Assembly: GCF_021605415.1 (NCBI RefSeq)
Contig: NZ_WKEQ01000016.1
Span: forward strand, 1 to 64,000
DNA length: 64,000 nt
Origin: Pseudomonas syringae
GTDB lineage: Bacteria; Pseudomonadota; Gammaproteobacteria; Pseudomonadales; Pseudomonadaceae
Direction of reading: 5' to 3'
Shown: one piece after another, positions 1 to 8,725 of the stretch
How positions within the stretch are numbered: position 1 is the first letter of the stretch
Layout: every line of letters starts with the position of its first letter
Notes under the pieces: model-generated
The model's input: the letters and a program-made list of their open reading frames with translations, nothing else
Databases searched by the model: none
What the model was told of the DNA's origin: nothing
Translations under genes and position numbers: made by a program

Positions 1-351
1 CGCCGACGCGGTCTGAACCGTCAGCGGCCACGGCCCCAGCGCCGACGCGGTCTGAACCGTCAGCGGCCACGGCCCCAGCGCCGACGCGGTCTGAACCGTC
101 AGCGGCCACGGCCCCAGCGCCGACGCGGTCTGAACCGTCAGCGGCCACGGCCCCAGCGCCGACGCGATCCGAACCGTCAGCCGCCACGGCCCCAGCGCCG
201 ACGCGGTCTGAACCGTCAGCGGCCACGGCCCCAGCGCCGACGCGATCCGAACCGTCAGCCGCCACGGCCCCAGCGCCGACCCGATCCGAACCGTCAGCGG
301 CCACAGCCCCAGCGTCGACACGATCCGACCCATCGGCCGCCACCGCTCGCG
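1..351. repeat. Nine tandem 39-bp direct repeats inside the exported-protein gene
   Basis: Units begin at 1, 40, 79, 118, 157, 196, 235, 274 and 313. Copies 1-4 and 6 are identical by eye. Copies 5 and 7 share a second version (GCGATCC and CAGCCGCC), copy 8 is a hybrid, and copy 9 next to the signal peptide is the most diverged. The ABAB-like order of the two versions suggests recent unequal crossing-over or gene conversion. The array continues past the left edge, so the copy number is a minimum. Confidence 0.95.
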
Positions 352-430
352 CCTCGGCGGCCCAAACTCCAGGCACGACGACGGTTGTCGCCAGCGCAAA
401 TAGAACGCCTGACAAAAGCTTGTGTTTCAT
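1..430 (-). CDS. Exported protein built of 13-residue repeats (partial, C-terminus outside window)
   Basis: The gene enters from the left edge and only its 5' part is visible. It starts at the ATG at 430, because GGAG lies about six bases upstream; the ATG at 433 is too close. The N-terminus MKHKLLSGVLFALATT continues to a likely signal-peptidase site after VWA, so the product should be exported. After it the protein is an array of 13-residue units reading AVAADGSDRVGAG, with small variations (DAG, SDRV/ADGSDR) in the first copy. The frame stays open to base 1 because the DNA repeat is 39 bp. I do not recognise a catalytic domain. The repeats are acidic/neutral, low in hydrophobic residues and probably disordered or beta-structured. 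Function is unknown; a surface or envelope role is only a guess. Confidence 0.75.
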   Translation of the reverse strand, partial: MKHKLLSGVLFALATTVVVPGVWAAEARAVAADGSDRVDAGAVAADGSDRVGAGAVAADGSDRVGAGAVAADGSDRVGAGAVAADGSDRVGAGAVAADGSDRVGAGAVAADGSDRVGAGAVAADGSDRVGAGAVAADGSDRVG

Positions 431-433
431 CAT

Positions 434-936
434 CTTCTCCACGACCCGTCAGCCACCCTTGAATGAGGCGTGGTGCGCTGATTCGGTTCAAGCAAATTGG
501 CGATTGGCACGCGCGCGGACAAGCGCACGAGTGTCGATGTTTGCAAGGCTCACAGACAGAAAACTGGATGAGTATAGATGGCTATTTCGCGTTCACCCGT
601 CGAGTAGACGACCGTTCGGCATTAGGCGTTTAGCTTCCTTGAACGGCCGTGCAGGAAGGAAATCAGTCTAAAAACCCGGCGGCAAATTTTCCGGGGTTTG
701 CTAGGCTTTTAAAGGTAGGCGAAGACGCAGACTGATGCGCAAGCGGATAGCAAGCGAGCGTGGGGCGCGCTCCGAAGGGTACACGGTTAGAAAGATCTCC
801 GCGCTGAGATCCAGCCCTTATGCCGTGTGAAGCAGCAGAGCACATTGCCTGATCTGTGGGAGTCCCGATAAAGCTTGTAAGCCAGATACCAGCACTGGCC
901 GCCTACTCGAACATAGCTTCAAGCTACAGGCGTCAG
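434..936. other. Intergenic region without a convincing gene; possible small RNA
   Basis: About 500 bp separate the repeat-protein start from the plus-strand terminator at 937. No reading frame here has a good ribosome site and pseudomonad codon bias. An imperfect stem (AAACCCGG with CCGGGGTTT) sits at 673-702. Because an intrinsic terminator follows on the plus strand with no gene before it, an untranslated RNA ending near 965 is possible. I could not match it to a named family. Confidence 0.3.
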
Positions 937-966
937 AGCCCGCATTGTGCGGGCTTTGTCGTTTCT
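937..966 (+). terminator. Rho-independent terminator with no obvious upstream gene
   Basis: AGCCCGCA (937-944) pairs perfectly with TGCGGGCT (948-955) across a TTG loop, followed by TTGTCGTTTCTGTT. The U-rich side is on the plus strand only, so it would end a plus-strand transcript coming from 434-936. Confidence 0.6.
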
Positions 967-991
967 GTTGTCCGCACGCCTGGCACCTTCT

Positions 992-1060
992 CGTTCCCAT
1001 GCTCCGCGTGGGAATGCCTCTAGGGACGCTCCGCGTTCCAGCTCTCGAATTGGAACGCGG
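992..1060. repeat. Intergenic double-hairpin repeat downstream of the transsulfuration operon
   Basis: Two hairpins lie side by side: TTCCCA/TGGGAA (about 994-1014) and a perfect 10-bp stem CCGCGTTCCA/TGGAACGCGG (1031-1040 with 1051-1060). The sequence type (CGTTCCCA...GTGGGAATGCC...GACGCTCCGCGTTCCA) is a common interspersed element of fluorescens-group genomes. It lies just past the stop of the minus-strand gene at 1077 and may act as its transcript 3' end. Confidence 0.7.
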
Positions 1061-1076
1061 TGCACAGGAAGGCTCC

Positions 1077-2255
1077 TCAGATCGAGGCCAGTGCCTGCGC
1101 AAGGTCGGCGCGCAAGTCCTCGACATCCTCAACGCCGACCGACAGACGCACCAATCCGTCGCCAATGCCCAGTTGCGCGCGGGTTTCTGCCGGAATGGTG
1201 GCGTGGGTCATGATTGCCGGGTGCTCGATCAGGCTTTCGACGCCGCCGAGGCTTTCGGCCAACGCGAAGATTTTCACGTTTTCCAGAAAGCGGCGGGCGC
1301 CGGCGAGGTCGCTGTTCAGGTCGATGGAGATCATCCCGCCGAAACCGCGCATTTGTGTGCGGGCCAGTTCGTGCTGCGGGTGCGACGGCAAGCCGGGGTA
1401 GTAGACCCGCGTGACCTGCGGCTGTTTTTCCAGCCATTGCGCCAAATTGAGAGCATTGCTGCAATGCCGCTCCATGCGCAAAGCCAGTGTTTTTACGCCG
1501 CGCAAGGTGAGAAACGCATCGAACGGCCCGCTGATCGCACCCACGGCGTTCTGCAAAAAGCCTAGCCGTTCGGCCAGTTCAGTGTTCTGCCCGACCACGG
1601 CGATGCCGCCGATCACGTCGGAGTGGCCGTTCAAATACTTGGTGGTCGAGTGCAGGACGATGTCGAAGCCCAGTTCCAGCGGCCTTTGAATCCATGGGCT
1701 GGCGAACGTATTGTCGGCCACGCAGATGATCCCGCGTGCGCGGCAGATACGTGCGATGCCGGCCAGATCGGCCAGGCTCAGCAGGGGATTGGTCGGCGTC
1801 TCGACCATGACCATCCGCGTGTCGTCCTGCAACGCCGCCTCGAAGGCCGACAGGTCAGTCAGGTCGACAAAACTGAAGCGATGCCCGGCGCTGCGCTGGC
1901 GCACCTTGTCGAACAGCCGAAATGTGCCGCCATACAAATCATTGCCGGACACGATATGCGAACCGGCGTCGAGCAATTCAAGCACCGTGGAAATCGTCGC
2001 CAGACCCGAGGCGAACGCGAAGGCGCGGGTGCCACCTTCAAGATCCGCCACGCAACGTTCCAGGGCAAACCGCGTCGGGTTGTGCGAACGCCCGTAATCC
2101 AGGCCTTTGTGTACGCCGGGGCTCTGTTGCAAATAGGTGGAATTGGCGTAGATCGGCGGCATCAAGGCGCCCGTGGACGGATCCGGTTCCTGCCCGGCGT
2201 GGATCACGCGGGTGGCGAAGGCCTGGGGCCGGTCGTTGTGGTCGGACTGACTCAT
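1077..2255 (-). CDS. Cystathionine gamma-lyase (PLP-dependent trans-sulfuration enzyme)
   Basis: This 392-residue protein belongs to the Cys/Met metabolism PLP family. Visible motifs are YGRSHNPTRFALE (54-66), the substrate-loop region ETPTNPLL (152-159), VADNTFASP (179-187) and the Schiff-base lysine Lys206 in STTKYLNGHSD. The family holds both gamma-synthases and gamma-lyases. Lyase is preferred because the gene follows cystathionine beta-synthase, the two together giving reverse transsulfuration (homocysteine to cysteine). The start ATG at 2255 overlaps the upstream stop by four bases (ATGA), which implies translational coupling. A cytoplasmic homotetramer is expected from the family. Length is normal and the active site looks intact. 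Confidence 0.88.
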   Translation of the reverse strand: MSQSDHNDRPQAFATRVIHAGQEPDPSTGALMPPIYANSTYLQQSPGVHKGLDYGRSHNPTRFALERCVADLEGGTRAFAFASGLATISTVLELLDAGSHIVSGNDLYGGTFRLFDKVRQRSAGHRFSFVDLTDLSAFEAALQDDTRMVMVETPTNPLLSLADLAGIARICRARGIICVADNTFASPWIQRPLELGFDIVLHSTTKYLNGHSDVIGGIAVVGQNTELAERLGFLQNAVGAISGPFDAFLTLRGVKTLALRMERHCSNALNLAQWLEKQPQVTRVYYPGLPSHPQHELARTQMRGFGGMISIDLNSDLAGARRFLENVKIFALAESLGGVESLIEHPAIMTHATIPAETRAQLGIGDGLVRLSVGVEDVEDLRADLAQALASI

Positions 2256-3628
2256 GTCAGGGATCTCCGCAGTTGATTGAGCATGTCGACCCGTGTGATC
2301 AGGCCATGGAAACCGGTCGTGTCGGCAATGATCGCCACAAGGCCCCGGTCAAGGACTTTTTCCAGTTCCGCCAGCCCGGCGTCGGGCGCCAGGGTCTGCA
2401 ATTTGTCGGTCATCGCGCCGGCCACCGGTTTGCTGAAGTGGGCGGCGTCTTCATGCACGCCGAGCAGGATATCCGACTCGTCGATCACCCCCACCAACCG
2501 TTGGCCATCCACCAGCACCGGCAACTGCGAAACGTCGGCCAGGCGCATGCGCTGGAACGCGGTCATCAGGGTGTCGTCCGGGCCGACGCTGATCACCCGG
2601 CCATCCTCGAAACGGCGGGCAATCAGGTCACGCAAATCGCCATAACCCTTGCGAGCAAGCAAGCCCTGATCGGTCATCCACTGGTCGTTGTAAACCTTCG
2701 ACAGATAGCGCGTGCCGGTGTCGCAGACGAAACTCACAACCCGTTTCGGCTCGGTCTGTTCCCGGCAATAACGCAGCGCGGCAGCGAAAAGGGTGCCCGT
2801 GGACGAGCCGCCGAGAATCCCTTCGGCGCGCAGCAGTTGGCGGGCGTGATCGAAGCTTTCTTCGTCACTGATCGAGTAGGCGTGGCGCACGCTGGAGAGG
2901 TCGGCGATGGATGGAATGAAATCTTCGCCAATGCCTTCCACCGCCCAGGATCCGGCGGTGCCGAGGTGGCCGCTGCGGCTGTATTCGGCCATCACCGAAC
3001 CGACGGGGTCGGCCAGCACCATTTCCAGCTCCGGCTGCACGCGCTGGAAAAATCGGGTCAGACCGGTCAGCGTGCCGGCCGAACCGACGCCGACGACGAT
3101 GGCGTCCAGATCATGTTCGGTCTGCGCCCAGATCTCCGGCGCGGTGCTGCATTCGTGGGCCAGTGGATTGGCAGGGTTGTTGAACTGGTCGGCGAAAAAC
3201 GCATCGGGAATGTCTTTCGCCAGCCGTGCGGCGACGTCCTGGTAATACTCGGGATGGCCCTTGCCGACATCGGATCGAGTGATGTGCACCTCGGCGCCCA
3301 TGGCCTTCAAGTGCAGGACTTTTTCGGTGGACATCTTGTCCGGCACCACCAGTATCACGCGATAACCTTTGGCTCGGCCGACGAGCGCCAGACCCAGGCC
3401 GGTGTTGCCGGCGGTGGCTTCGACGATGGTACCGCCGGGTTGCAGGCGACCGTCGCGTTCGGCAGCGTCAATCATCGCCAGGCCGATGCGATCCTTGATC
3501 GAACCACCCGGGTTTTGCGATTCAAGTTTGAGAAACAGCGTGCACGGTCCGGTATCGAATCGGCTGACACGCACCAGCGGCGTATTGCCGATCAGACCGA
3601 GTACGGCGGGGCGGGAATCCTTCGACAT
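2252..3628 (-). CDS. Cystathionine beta-synthase with C-terminal CBS domain pair
   Basis: The 458-residue protein has a fold-type II PLP domain with the lysine in PGGSIKDRIG (Lys45) and the phosphate-binding loop EATAGNTGLGL. Two CBS domains follow from about residue 330 (VISVGPDDTL...LPVLVDGQRLVGVIDESD, then a second copy to the end). It should condense serine with homocysteine to cystathionine, feeding the lyase encoded directly downstream. There is no N-terminal haem domain, as usual for bacterial forms. The CBS pair probably binds an adenosyl ligand for regulation (family knowledge). A GAGGTG ribosome site lies seven bases before the ATG at 3628. It is the first gene of a two-gene operon. 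Confidence 0.9.
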   Translation of the reverse strand: MSKDSRPAVLGLIGNTPLVRVSRFDTGPCTLFLKLESQNPGGSIKDRIGLAMIDAAERDGRLQPGGTIVEATAGNTGLGLALVGRAKGYRVILVVPDKMSTEKVLHLKAMGAEVHITRSDVGKGHPEYYQDVAARLAKDIPDAFFADQFNNPANPLAHECSTAPEIWAQTEHDLDAIVVGVGSAGTLTGLTRFFQRVQPELEMVLADPVGSVMAEYSRSGHLGTAGSWAVEGIGEDFIPSIADLSSVRHAYSISDEESFDHARQLLRAEGILGGSSTGTLFAAALRYCREQTEPKRVVSFVCDTGTRYLSKVYNDQWMTDQGLLARKGYGDLRDLIARRFEDGRVISVGPDDTLMTAFQRMRLADVSQLPVLVDGQRLVGVIDESDILLGVHEDAAHFSKPVAGAMTDKLQTLAPDAGLAELEKVLDRGLVAIIADTTGFHGLITRVDMLNQLRRSLT

Positions 3629-3756
3629 GGTGTCACCTCACTGCGGTGATTTATCGCGGTCAATCGCGTCAATGGCATGCAAGGAACATAGGCCGGGATG
3701 CTGAGCCCCGCAACTCCAGCCGCCAATATCCGCGCACACCGCGAACCCCTCTAGGC

Positions 3757-3826
3757 GCTGCCGCAGGCTGCGATCTTTGCTGTTGATTTTTTAACGGCCA
3801 GATCAAAGATCGCAGCCTGCGGCAGC
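3757..3826. repeat. Palindromic intergenic repeat, 22-bp perfect arms
   Basis: The arm at 3757-3778 (starting GCTGCCGCAGGCTGCGATC) is exactly complementary to 3805-3826, with a 26-base AT-rich spacer. The same element is seen at 58337-58418 and as a half at 41881-41905. It lies after the stop of the minus-strand alcohol dehydrogenase and may protect or end its mRNA. Confidence 0.9.
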
Positions 3827-3848
3827 TCCTGCACAGTGGTCATGGCGT

Positions 3849-4994
3849 TTACGCGCCTGGCAGCAGTTTGACCTTGATCCAGCCGCGTTCATGTCGATCG
3901 AACGCCTTGAACGCTTCGATGGCGTCGGTCAGCGGTTCTTTCTGGGTGAGCACTTTCGCTGGATCGACGCGCCCGGCGAGGGTCATTTCGATCAGTTTCG
4001 GGATGTACTTGCGGTGGTGGCAGTTGCCCATGTTGAGGGTCAGGTTCTTGTTCATTGCCGCACCGATGGGAAAGGTGTCGAAACCCGGCGGATAGACGCC
4101 GATGATCGACAACGTGCCGGCCTTGGCCAACCCTTCGATGGCCCATTGCAGCGCTTGATGGGGCGCGTCCCCCGGTTGCCATTGCGATGGCGTGGCGTGG
4201 CCATGGTGGGCGTGGTTGGCGTCAATCCCTACCGCATCGATGGCGCGGTCGACGCCGATGTTGTCGGTCAGCCGCTTGAGCGTCTGCACCGGATCTTCCT
4301 TCTCGAAATCGATGCACTCGGCGCCCAGCTCGCGGGCACGTTCCAGTCGATCCGGTAGCCCGTCAATCGCCAATACCCGACCGGCGCCCATCAGTTTCGC
4401 GCTGACAATAGCAAACAACCCCACTGGCCCGCAGCCGAACACCGCAACGCTGTCGCCATCCTTGATCTCGGCCATTTCCGCGCCAAACCAGGCCGTGGGA
4501 AAGATATCGGACATGGCAATGGCCTGGTCATCGCTGATGGCCGGCGGAATCTTGATCAGGCCGATGTGTGCGTAGGGAATGCGCGCCTTTTCCGCTTGCA
4601 GCCCATTGAATGGCCCAGTGCCCTTGGGCCCGCCGAAGAACGACGTACCGGCCCCTTTGCCGTTCGGATTGACCACGTCGCACTGGGCGAAATACCCGGC
4701 CCGACAGTACGAGCAATTACCACAGGCGATGGTCGAGGGAATGATGACCCGATCACCGACGTTCAGGTTGCGCACATCCTCGCCCAGCGCTTCGACAATG
4801 CCGACGGCTTCGTGGCCGAGAATCGTCCCCGGTTGCATGTCCGGCACACTGCCGCGAATGAAGTGCAGATCCGTGCCGCAGATGGCGGACGCGGTAATCC
4901 TGACAACGGCATCGGTGGGTTGTTCGATTTGCGGGTCGGCGACATCGTCCAGGCGGATATCGCCCACGCCATGAAATACGACAGCTTTCATCAT
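3849..4994 (-). CDS. Zinc-dependent alcohol dehydrogenase (formaldehyde dehydrogenase-like)
   Basis: This is a medium-chain dehydrogenase of about 380 residues. Catalytic zinc ligands are Cys39 and His61-Glu62 (GHEAVG). The structural zinc lobe is Cys91, Cys94, Cys97 and Cys105. A Rossmann motif FGCGPVGLF follows and NAD is the expected cofactor. It resembles the glutathione-independent formaldehyde dehydrogenase/threonine dehydrogenase-like group; the real substrate is unknown. A histidine-rich loop (HAHHGHATP) sits after the nucleotide domain. Two in-frame ATGs (4994, 4991) follow GAGGTGA; the second has better spacing. The gene stands alone and is divergent from the respiratory operon. A paralogue is encoded at 46215. 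Confidence 0.85.
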   Translation of the reverse strand: MMKAVVFHGVGDIRLDDVADPQIEQPTDAVVRITASAICGTDLHFIRGSVPDMQPGTILGHEAVGIVEALGEDVRNLNVGDRVIIPSTIACGNCSYCRAGYFAQCDVVNPNGKGAGTSFFGGPKGTGPFNGLQAEKARIPYAHIGLIKIPPAISDDQAIAMSDIFPTAWFGAEMAEIKDGDSVAVFGCGPVGLFAIVSAKLMGAGRVLAIDGLPDRLERARELGAECIDFEKEDPVQTLKRLTDNIGVDRAIDAVGIDANHAHHGHATPSQWQPGDAPHQALQWAIEGLAKAGTLSIIGVYPPGFDTFPIGAAMNKNLTLNMGNCHHRKYIPKLIEMTLAGRVDPAKVLTQKEPLTDAIEAFKAFDRHERGWIKVKLLPGA

Positions 4995-5177
4995 TCACCT
5001 CGTCATGAGTTGAAGTGTGAGTGGTAAGCAGTGGAGGTTCAGGCAAATCCAAAGGTTTTATCCGATGCAAAACTCGCCGGACGAATGGCCCGTTGTTGAT
5101 GAACGAGCAAAAAATCAGAACTCCTGCACGCCGCCGCAGACATAAGCATTAAGGACAACAACATTTGGAAACCGGCA

Positions 5178-5834
5178 ATGGCGCAGATTTTCAGCCGCTC
5201 GGCCGATACCTGGCTGCGCCTGGGGCTGCTGACGTTGTTCGTCGGTCTTGGGGGAGGCTTGCTGGTGGTACTGACTCTGGATCGCACCGATTACCGGACA
5301 GGTCGCCAGTGGGTGATCGAACAGCCGTTGCCGTTCAGTCATGCGCACCATGCCGGTGAGCTGAAAATCGATTGCCGTTATTGCCACAGTTCTGTGGAGT
5401 CTTCCGCGATGGCCAGCCTGCCGCCCACTGAAACCTGCATGACCTGCCATTCGCAAATCTGGAAAAACGCCGAAGTGCTTGAACCGCTGCGCAAAAGCCT
5501 GCGTGACCGGCAACCCTTGCACTGGCAGCGCGTGGTCGAGTTGCCGGATTACGTGTATTTCCATCACGGCGTGCATGTCAACGCGGGCGTCGGTTGCAGC
5601 GAATGCCACGGTCAGGTGGATCGGATGCAACTGATGTACAAGGCCGAGCCGTTGAGCATGGGCCAGTGCGTGGCTTGTCACCGCGATCCGGCACCGCACT
5701 TGCGACCTCGCGATCAAGTGACGCAGATGCGCTGGCACACCGACGAAGATCGCCGAGTGCTCGGCGAACGGCTGATGAAAGAGCGGCGCATCGACACGCA
5801 AGGATTGACCGATTGTGGAATCTGCCATCGATGA
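5178..5834 (+). CDS. actA: Alternative Complex III subunit A, pentahaem cytochrome c
   Basis: This 218-residue membrane cytochrome has one N-terminal helix (about 13-34) and five CxxCH haem sites: 66-70, 87-91, 140-144, 164-168 and 213-217, the last just two residues from the end. That pattern matches ActA, which passes electrons from quinol toward the mobile or bound cytochrome acceptor. It opens the respiratory operon. The next gene starts inside its stop codon (ATGA). The weak GGAAACC ribosome site lies before the ATG at 5178. It is divergent from the alcohol dehydrogenase at 4994, so the promoter must lie in 4995-5177; I could not pick a clear box. Confidence 0.88.
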   Translation: MAQIFSRSADTWLRLGLLTLFVGLGGGLLVVLTLDRTDYRTGRQWVIEQPLPFSHAHHAGELKIDCRYCHSSVESSAMASLPPTETCMTCHSQIWKNAEVLEPLRKSLRDRQPLHWQRVVELPDYVYFHHGVHVNAGVGCSECHGQVDRMQLMYKAEPLSMGQCVACHRDPAPHLRPRDQVTQMRWHTDEDRRVLGERLMKERRIDTQGLTDCGICHR

Positions 5835-8725
5835 GCGCACCCGTCGATTTCGCCGCGCTGCGTGAACAACTCGCCGGACTTAAGGGCCCGGCGTATTGGC
5901 GCGGACTTGAAGCACTGGCCAACACACCGCAAGGTCAGGCGCTGATCGACGCGGAATTTCCCGGCGCGGCGCCGCTGATGGATCGGCGCAGGTTCCTGCA
6001 ATTGATGGCGGCATCCATGGCCATGGCCGGACTCGCCGCATGCGGCAAAGCCCCGGAAGAGGCGGTGCCGGCGATTCACCAGGCGCCGCAACTGACTCCC
6101 GGTATCGCCAGCTGGTACGCCACAGCAATCCCGTTTTGCGGCGTTGCCCAACCGGTGCTCGGCAAAACCGTGGCGGGGCGGCCGATCAAACTCGAAGGCA
6201 ACCCGCAACATCCAATGTCCGGCGGCGCCTGCGATGCCTTTACCCAAGCGGCGATCCTGCAACTCTACGACCCGGATCGCTCCCAGGCGCCGCGCTTCAA
6301 GGGCCGCGAAAGCAGTTGGGATCAGGTGCGCGCCGCGCTGGCCCGGCAGTTGCTCGCGCTCGACAGCCAGCAGGGCAACGGTTTGCACATTGTCTGCGGT
6401 GCGAGCAGCTCGCCGACCCTCGGCCGCCAGTTCGATGAACTGCGCCAGCGCTGGCCGCAGGCACGCTTCTACCACGGCGAACCGTTCGCCGAGACGCAAG
6501 CGCTCAACGTCAGCGGCCACGTGTTCGGCCAACCGCTGGAGGCGCGCCGCCGTCTGGAAAACGCCGAAGTGCTGGTGTGTCTGGAAGACGATCCGCTGGG
6601 CAGCGGCCCCCGGCAAACGCCATTGCAGCGCGGTTGGGCCGAACGCCGGCGGCAAGCGGCAAAGGGTCAGGGCGCAGCGTTGTCGTTCGTCGCCGAAAGT
6701 GTGCCGACGCTGACCGGCGCCGCCGCCTCGCGACGGTTGGCAATCGCGCCGTCACGGGTGCCGGATCTGCTGCTGGCGCTCAGCCAGGCATTGGGCGGAG
6801 ACGACAGGGATCGCCCACGCCTCAGTGCTCTCCAGCTGGAGTGGGTCAACGCCGCCGCGACCGCGCTCAAGGCGCATCCCGGTCGCGGCCTGATCTGCGT
6901 GAACAAGCAAGCGGCGGCGGATGTGCAGGCGCAAGTGCTGCGGCTCAATCAGCGTCTGGACGCCTATGGCCAGACGATGGAGTGGCAAAAAACTTCGTTG
7001 CTCGGCTACGAGCCCGGGCAGGTCTGGGAGTCGCTGGAGCAACTCAATCGACATTTGAGCGCCGGCAACGTCAGCCAGTTATGGCTGCTCGATTGCAATC
7101 CACTCTACAGCGCGCCGCCGGAACTGGGCCTGGAGAGCCTGATCCAGAAAGTCCCGTTGCGCCTGCACGCTGGCCTTTATTACGACGAAAGCGCCGCGCA
7201 GTGTCATTGGCACTTGCCGCTCAATCACCCGCTCGACGGCTGGAGCGATGCCCGCGCGGCGGACGGCAGTGCGTGCATCGTGCAACCGCTGATCGAGCCG
7301 ATGTACTCGACCCGAACCCTGCATCAGGTACTCGGCCTGTTGCTGACGGCGGGCGAAAGCGATGCGCTGGATCACGTGCGCAGCACCTGGGCGCATGTGC
7401 CGCAGAAGCAATGGCGCCAGGCGTTGAGCGATGGCTGGATTGAATCGGCCGCTGCAACGGTGGATGTACCGCCAGCCGCCAGCGTCGCGGTCAATCTGCC
7501 CGACCCCGAAGGCCTGGAAGCCGTGATACGTCCGGATCCGTGCGTGTGGGATGGACGTTTCGCCAATCTCGGCTGGCTTCAGGAGTTACCCAAACCCATC
7601 AGCACCCTGACCTGGACAAACGTGGTCGGTCTGCCGCCGCGCCTCGCTGAGCAAATCGGCGTGCGCAACGGCGACGGGGTCGAAGTCGCGTTGCCGGGGC
7701 AGTTGTTGCGCGGCGCGGCGTGGGTCGAGCCGGGACAGGCCGATCAGGTGATCGCGTTGTATTGCGGCTACGGACGCAGTCACGCCGGACGGGTCGGCGA
7801 CGGTTTGGGTCACGCGGTGCGGCCGCTGCAAGCCTTGGCGGTCAGCGCGTCGGTGAGGCCCAGCGGTGAGCGGCACATGTTGGCAGCGACGCAAACCCAT
7901 CACCAGTTGCCGGACGACGAGGATCCGCCCATTCGCGTGGTATCACGTGAGTCGCCGCAATTGCCGACCGCGCAAATTCCGGTCTCGCTCTACAGCGAGG
8001 TCAAGAGCAGCGGCCCGCAATGGGGCATGGTCATCGATCTGGATGTCTGCACCGGTTGCAACGCCTGCGTCACCGCGTGCCAGGCGGAAAACAACATCGC
8101 CGTGGTCGGCGCCGAGCAAGTGGCCAACGGGCGCAACATGCACTGGCTGCGCATCGACCATTATTACCAGGGCTCGCTGGACGCACCACGCTCGCGTTTT
8201 CAACCCTTGCCGTGCATGCACTGCGAACAGGCGCCGTGCGAAACCGGTTGCCCGGTGAACGCCACGGTGCACAGCCGCGACGGCTTGAATCAGATGGTCT
8301 ACAACCGCTGCATCGGCACGCGCACATGCGCTTCGTATTGCCCGTACAAAGTGCGGCGTTTCAATTGGCTCGACTGGAGCGCCGATGCCACGCCGTCGAT
8401 CCAGGCCCAGCGCAATCCCGATGTGACCGTGCGCAGCCGTGGCGTCATGGAAAAGTGTACGTACTGCGTACAGCGAATCAGCGCCGCCCGGATCGACGAT
8501 AAACAAAATGCAGCGGATTTCGATCCGTCGACCGTGGTCACCGCGTGCCAGCAAACCTGCCCGAGCCAGGCCATTCGCTTCGGCAACATCGCCGACCCTG
8601 ACAGCGCCGTGAGCCACGACCGCCGCGATCCCCGCCATTACCGCCTGCTCGAAGCGCTCGGCACGCGGCCACGCACCACCTATCTGGCGCGGATCGAAGA
8701 AGCGGAGGGCGGCGATGAAACCTGA
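5831..8725 (+). CDS. actB: Alternative Complex III subunit B, molybdopterin-like plus iron-sulfur protein
   Basis: The start is the ATG at 5831, which overlaps the actA stop, giving 964 residues; the open frame extends further upstream only through actA. A twin-arginine-type signal (DRRRFLQLM, 51-59) precedes a hydrophobic stretch and Cys71 in LAACGK. The long middle part is the degenerate molybdopterin-oxidoreductase fold of ActB, which in known complexes carries no molybdenum. The last quarter is an iron-sulfur domain with cysteine clusters starting near 740 (CTGCNAC), 795 (CMHCEQAPC), 827 (CIGTRTCASYC), 876 (KCTYC) and 907 (CQQTCP), enough for four clusters. It should sit on the periplasmic face and work with ActA, ActC and ActE. 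Confidence 0.88.
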   Translation: MSAPVDFAALREQLAGLKGPAYWRGLEALANTPQGQALIDAEFPGAAPLMDRRRFLQLMAASMAMAGLAACGKAPEEAVPAIHQAPQLTPGIASWYATAIPFCGVAQPVLGKTVAGRPIKLEGNPQHPMSGGACDAFTQAAILQLYDPDRSQAPRFKGRESSWDQVRAALARQLLALDSQQGNGLHIVCGASSSPTLGRQFDELRQRWPQARFYHGEPFAETQALNVSGHVFGQPLEARRRLENAEVLVCLEDDPLGSGPRQTPLQRGWAERRRQAAKGQGAALSFVAESVPTLTGAAASRRLAIAPSRVPDLLLALSQALGGDDRDRPRLSALQLEWVNAAATALKAHPGRGLICVNKQAAADVQAQVLRLNQRLDAYGQTMEWQKTSLLGYEPGQVWESLEQLNRHLSAGNVSQLWLLDCNPLYSAPPELGLESLIQKVPLRLHAGLYYDESAAQCHWHLPLNHPLDGWSDARAADGSACIVQPLIEPMYSTRTLHQVLGLLLTAGESDALDHVRSTWAHVPQKQWRQALSDGWIESAAATVDVPPAASVAVNLPDPEGLEAVIRPDPCVWDGRFANLGWLQELPKPISTLTWTNVVGLPPRLAEQIGVRNGDGVEVALPGQLLRGAAWVEPGQADQVIALYCGYGRSHAGRVGDGLGHAVRPLQALAVSASVRPSGERHMLAATQTHHQLPDDEDPPIRVVSRESPQLPTAQIPVSLYSEVKSSGPQWGMVIDLDVCTGCNACVTACQAENNIAVVGAEQVANGRNMHWLRIDHYYQGSLDAPRSRFQPLPCMHCEQAPCETGCPVNATVHSRDGLNQMVYNRCIGTRTCASYCPYKVRRFNWLDWSADATPSIQAQRNPDVTVRSRGVMEKCTYCVQRISAARIDDKQNAADFDPSTVVTACQQTCPSQAIRFGNIADPDSAVSHDRRDPRHYRLLEALGTRPRTTYLARIEEAEGGDET

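Noticed and set aside
1..351. Direct repeats at the left edge as a CRISPR array or satellite
   Set aside because: The units are contiguous with no spacers, the period of 39 is a multiple of three, and the frame is open from a signal peptide, so it is a protein repeat.
1922..3649. Long plus-strand frame of 575 codons over the transsulfuration genes
   Set aside because: It is the shadow of the minus-strand PLP enzymes, which have clear motifs. The plus-strand protein is Arg/His/Gln-rich without a known fold.
5594..5830. ActB start far upstream at 5594
   Set aside because: The extra 79 codons would lie entirely within actA. The ATG at 5831 fits the stop-start overlap and the expected N-terminus.
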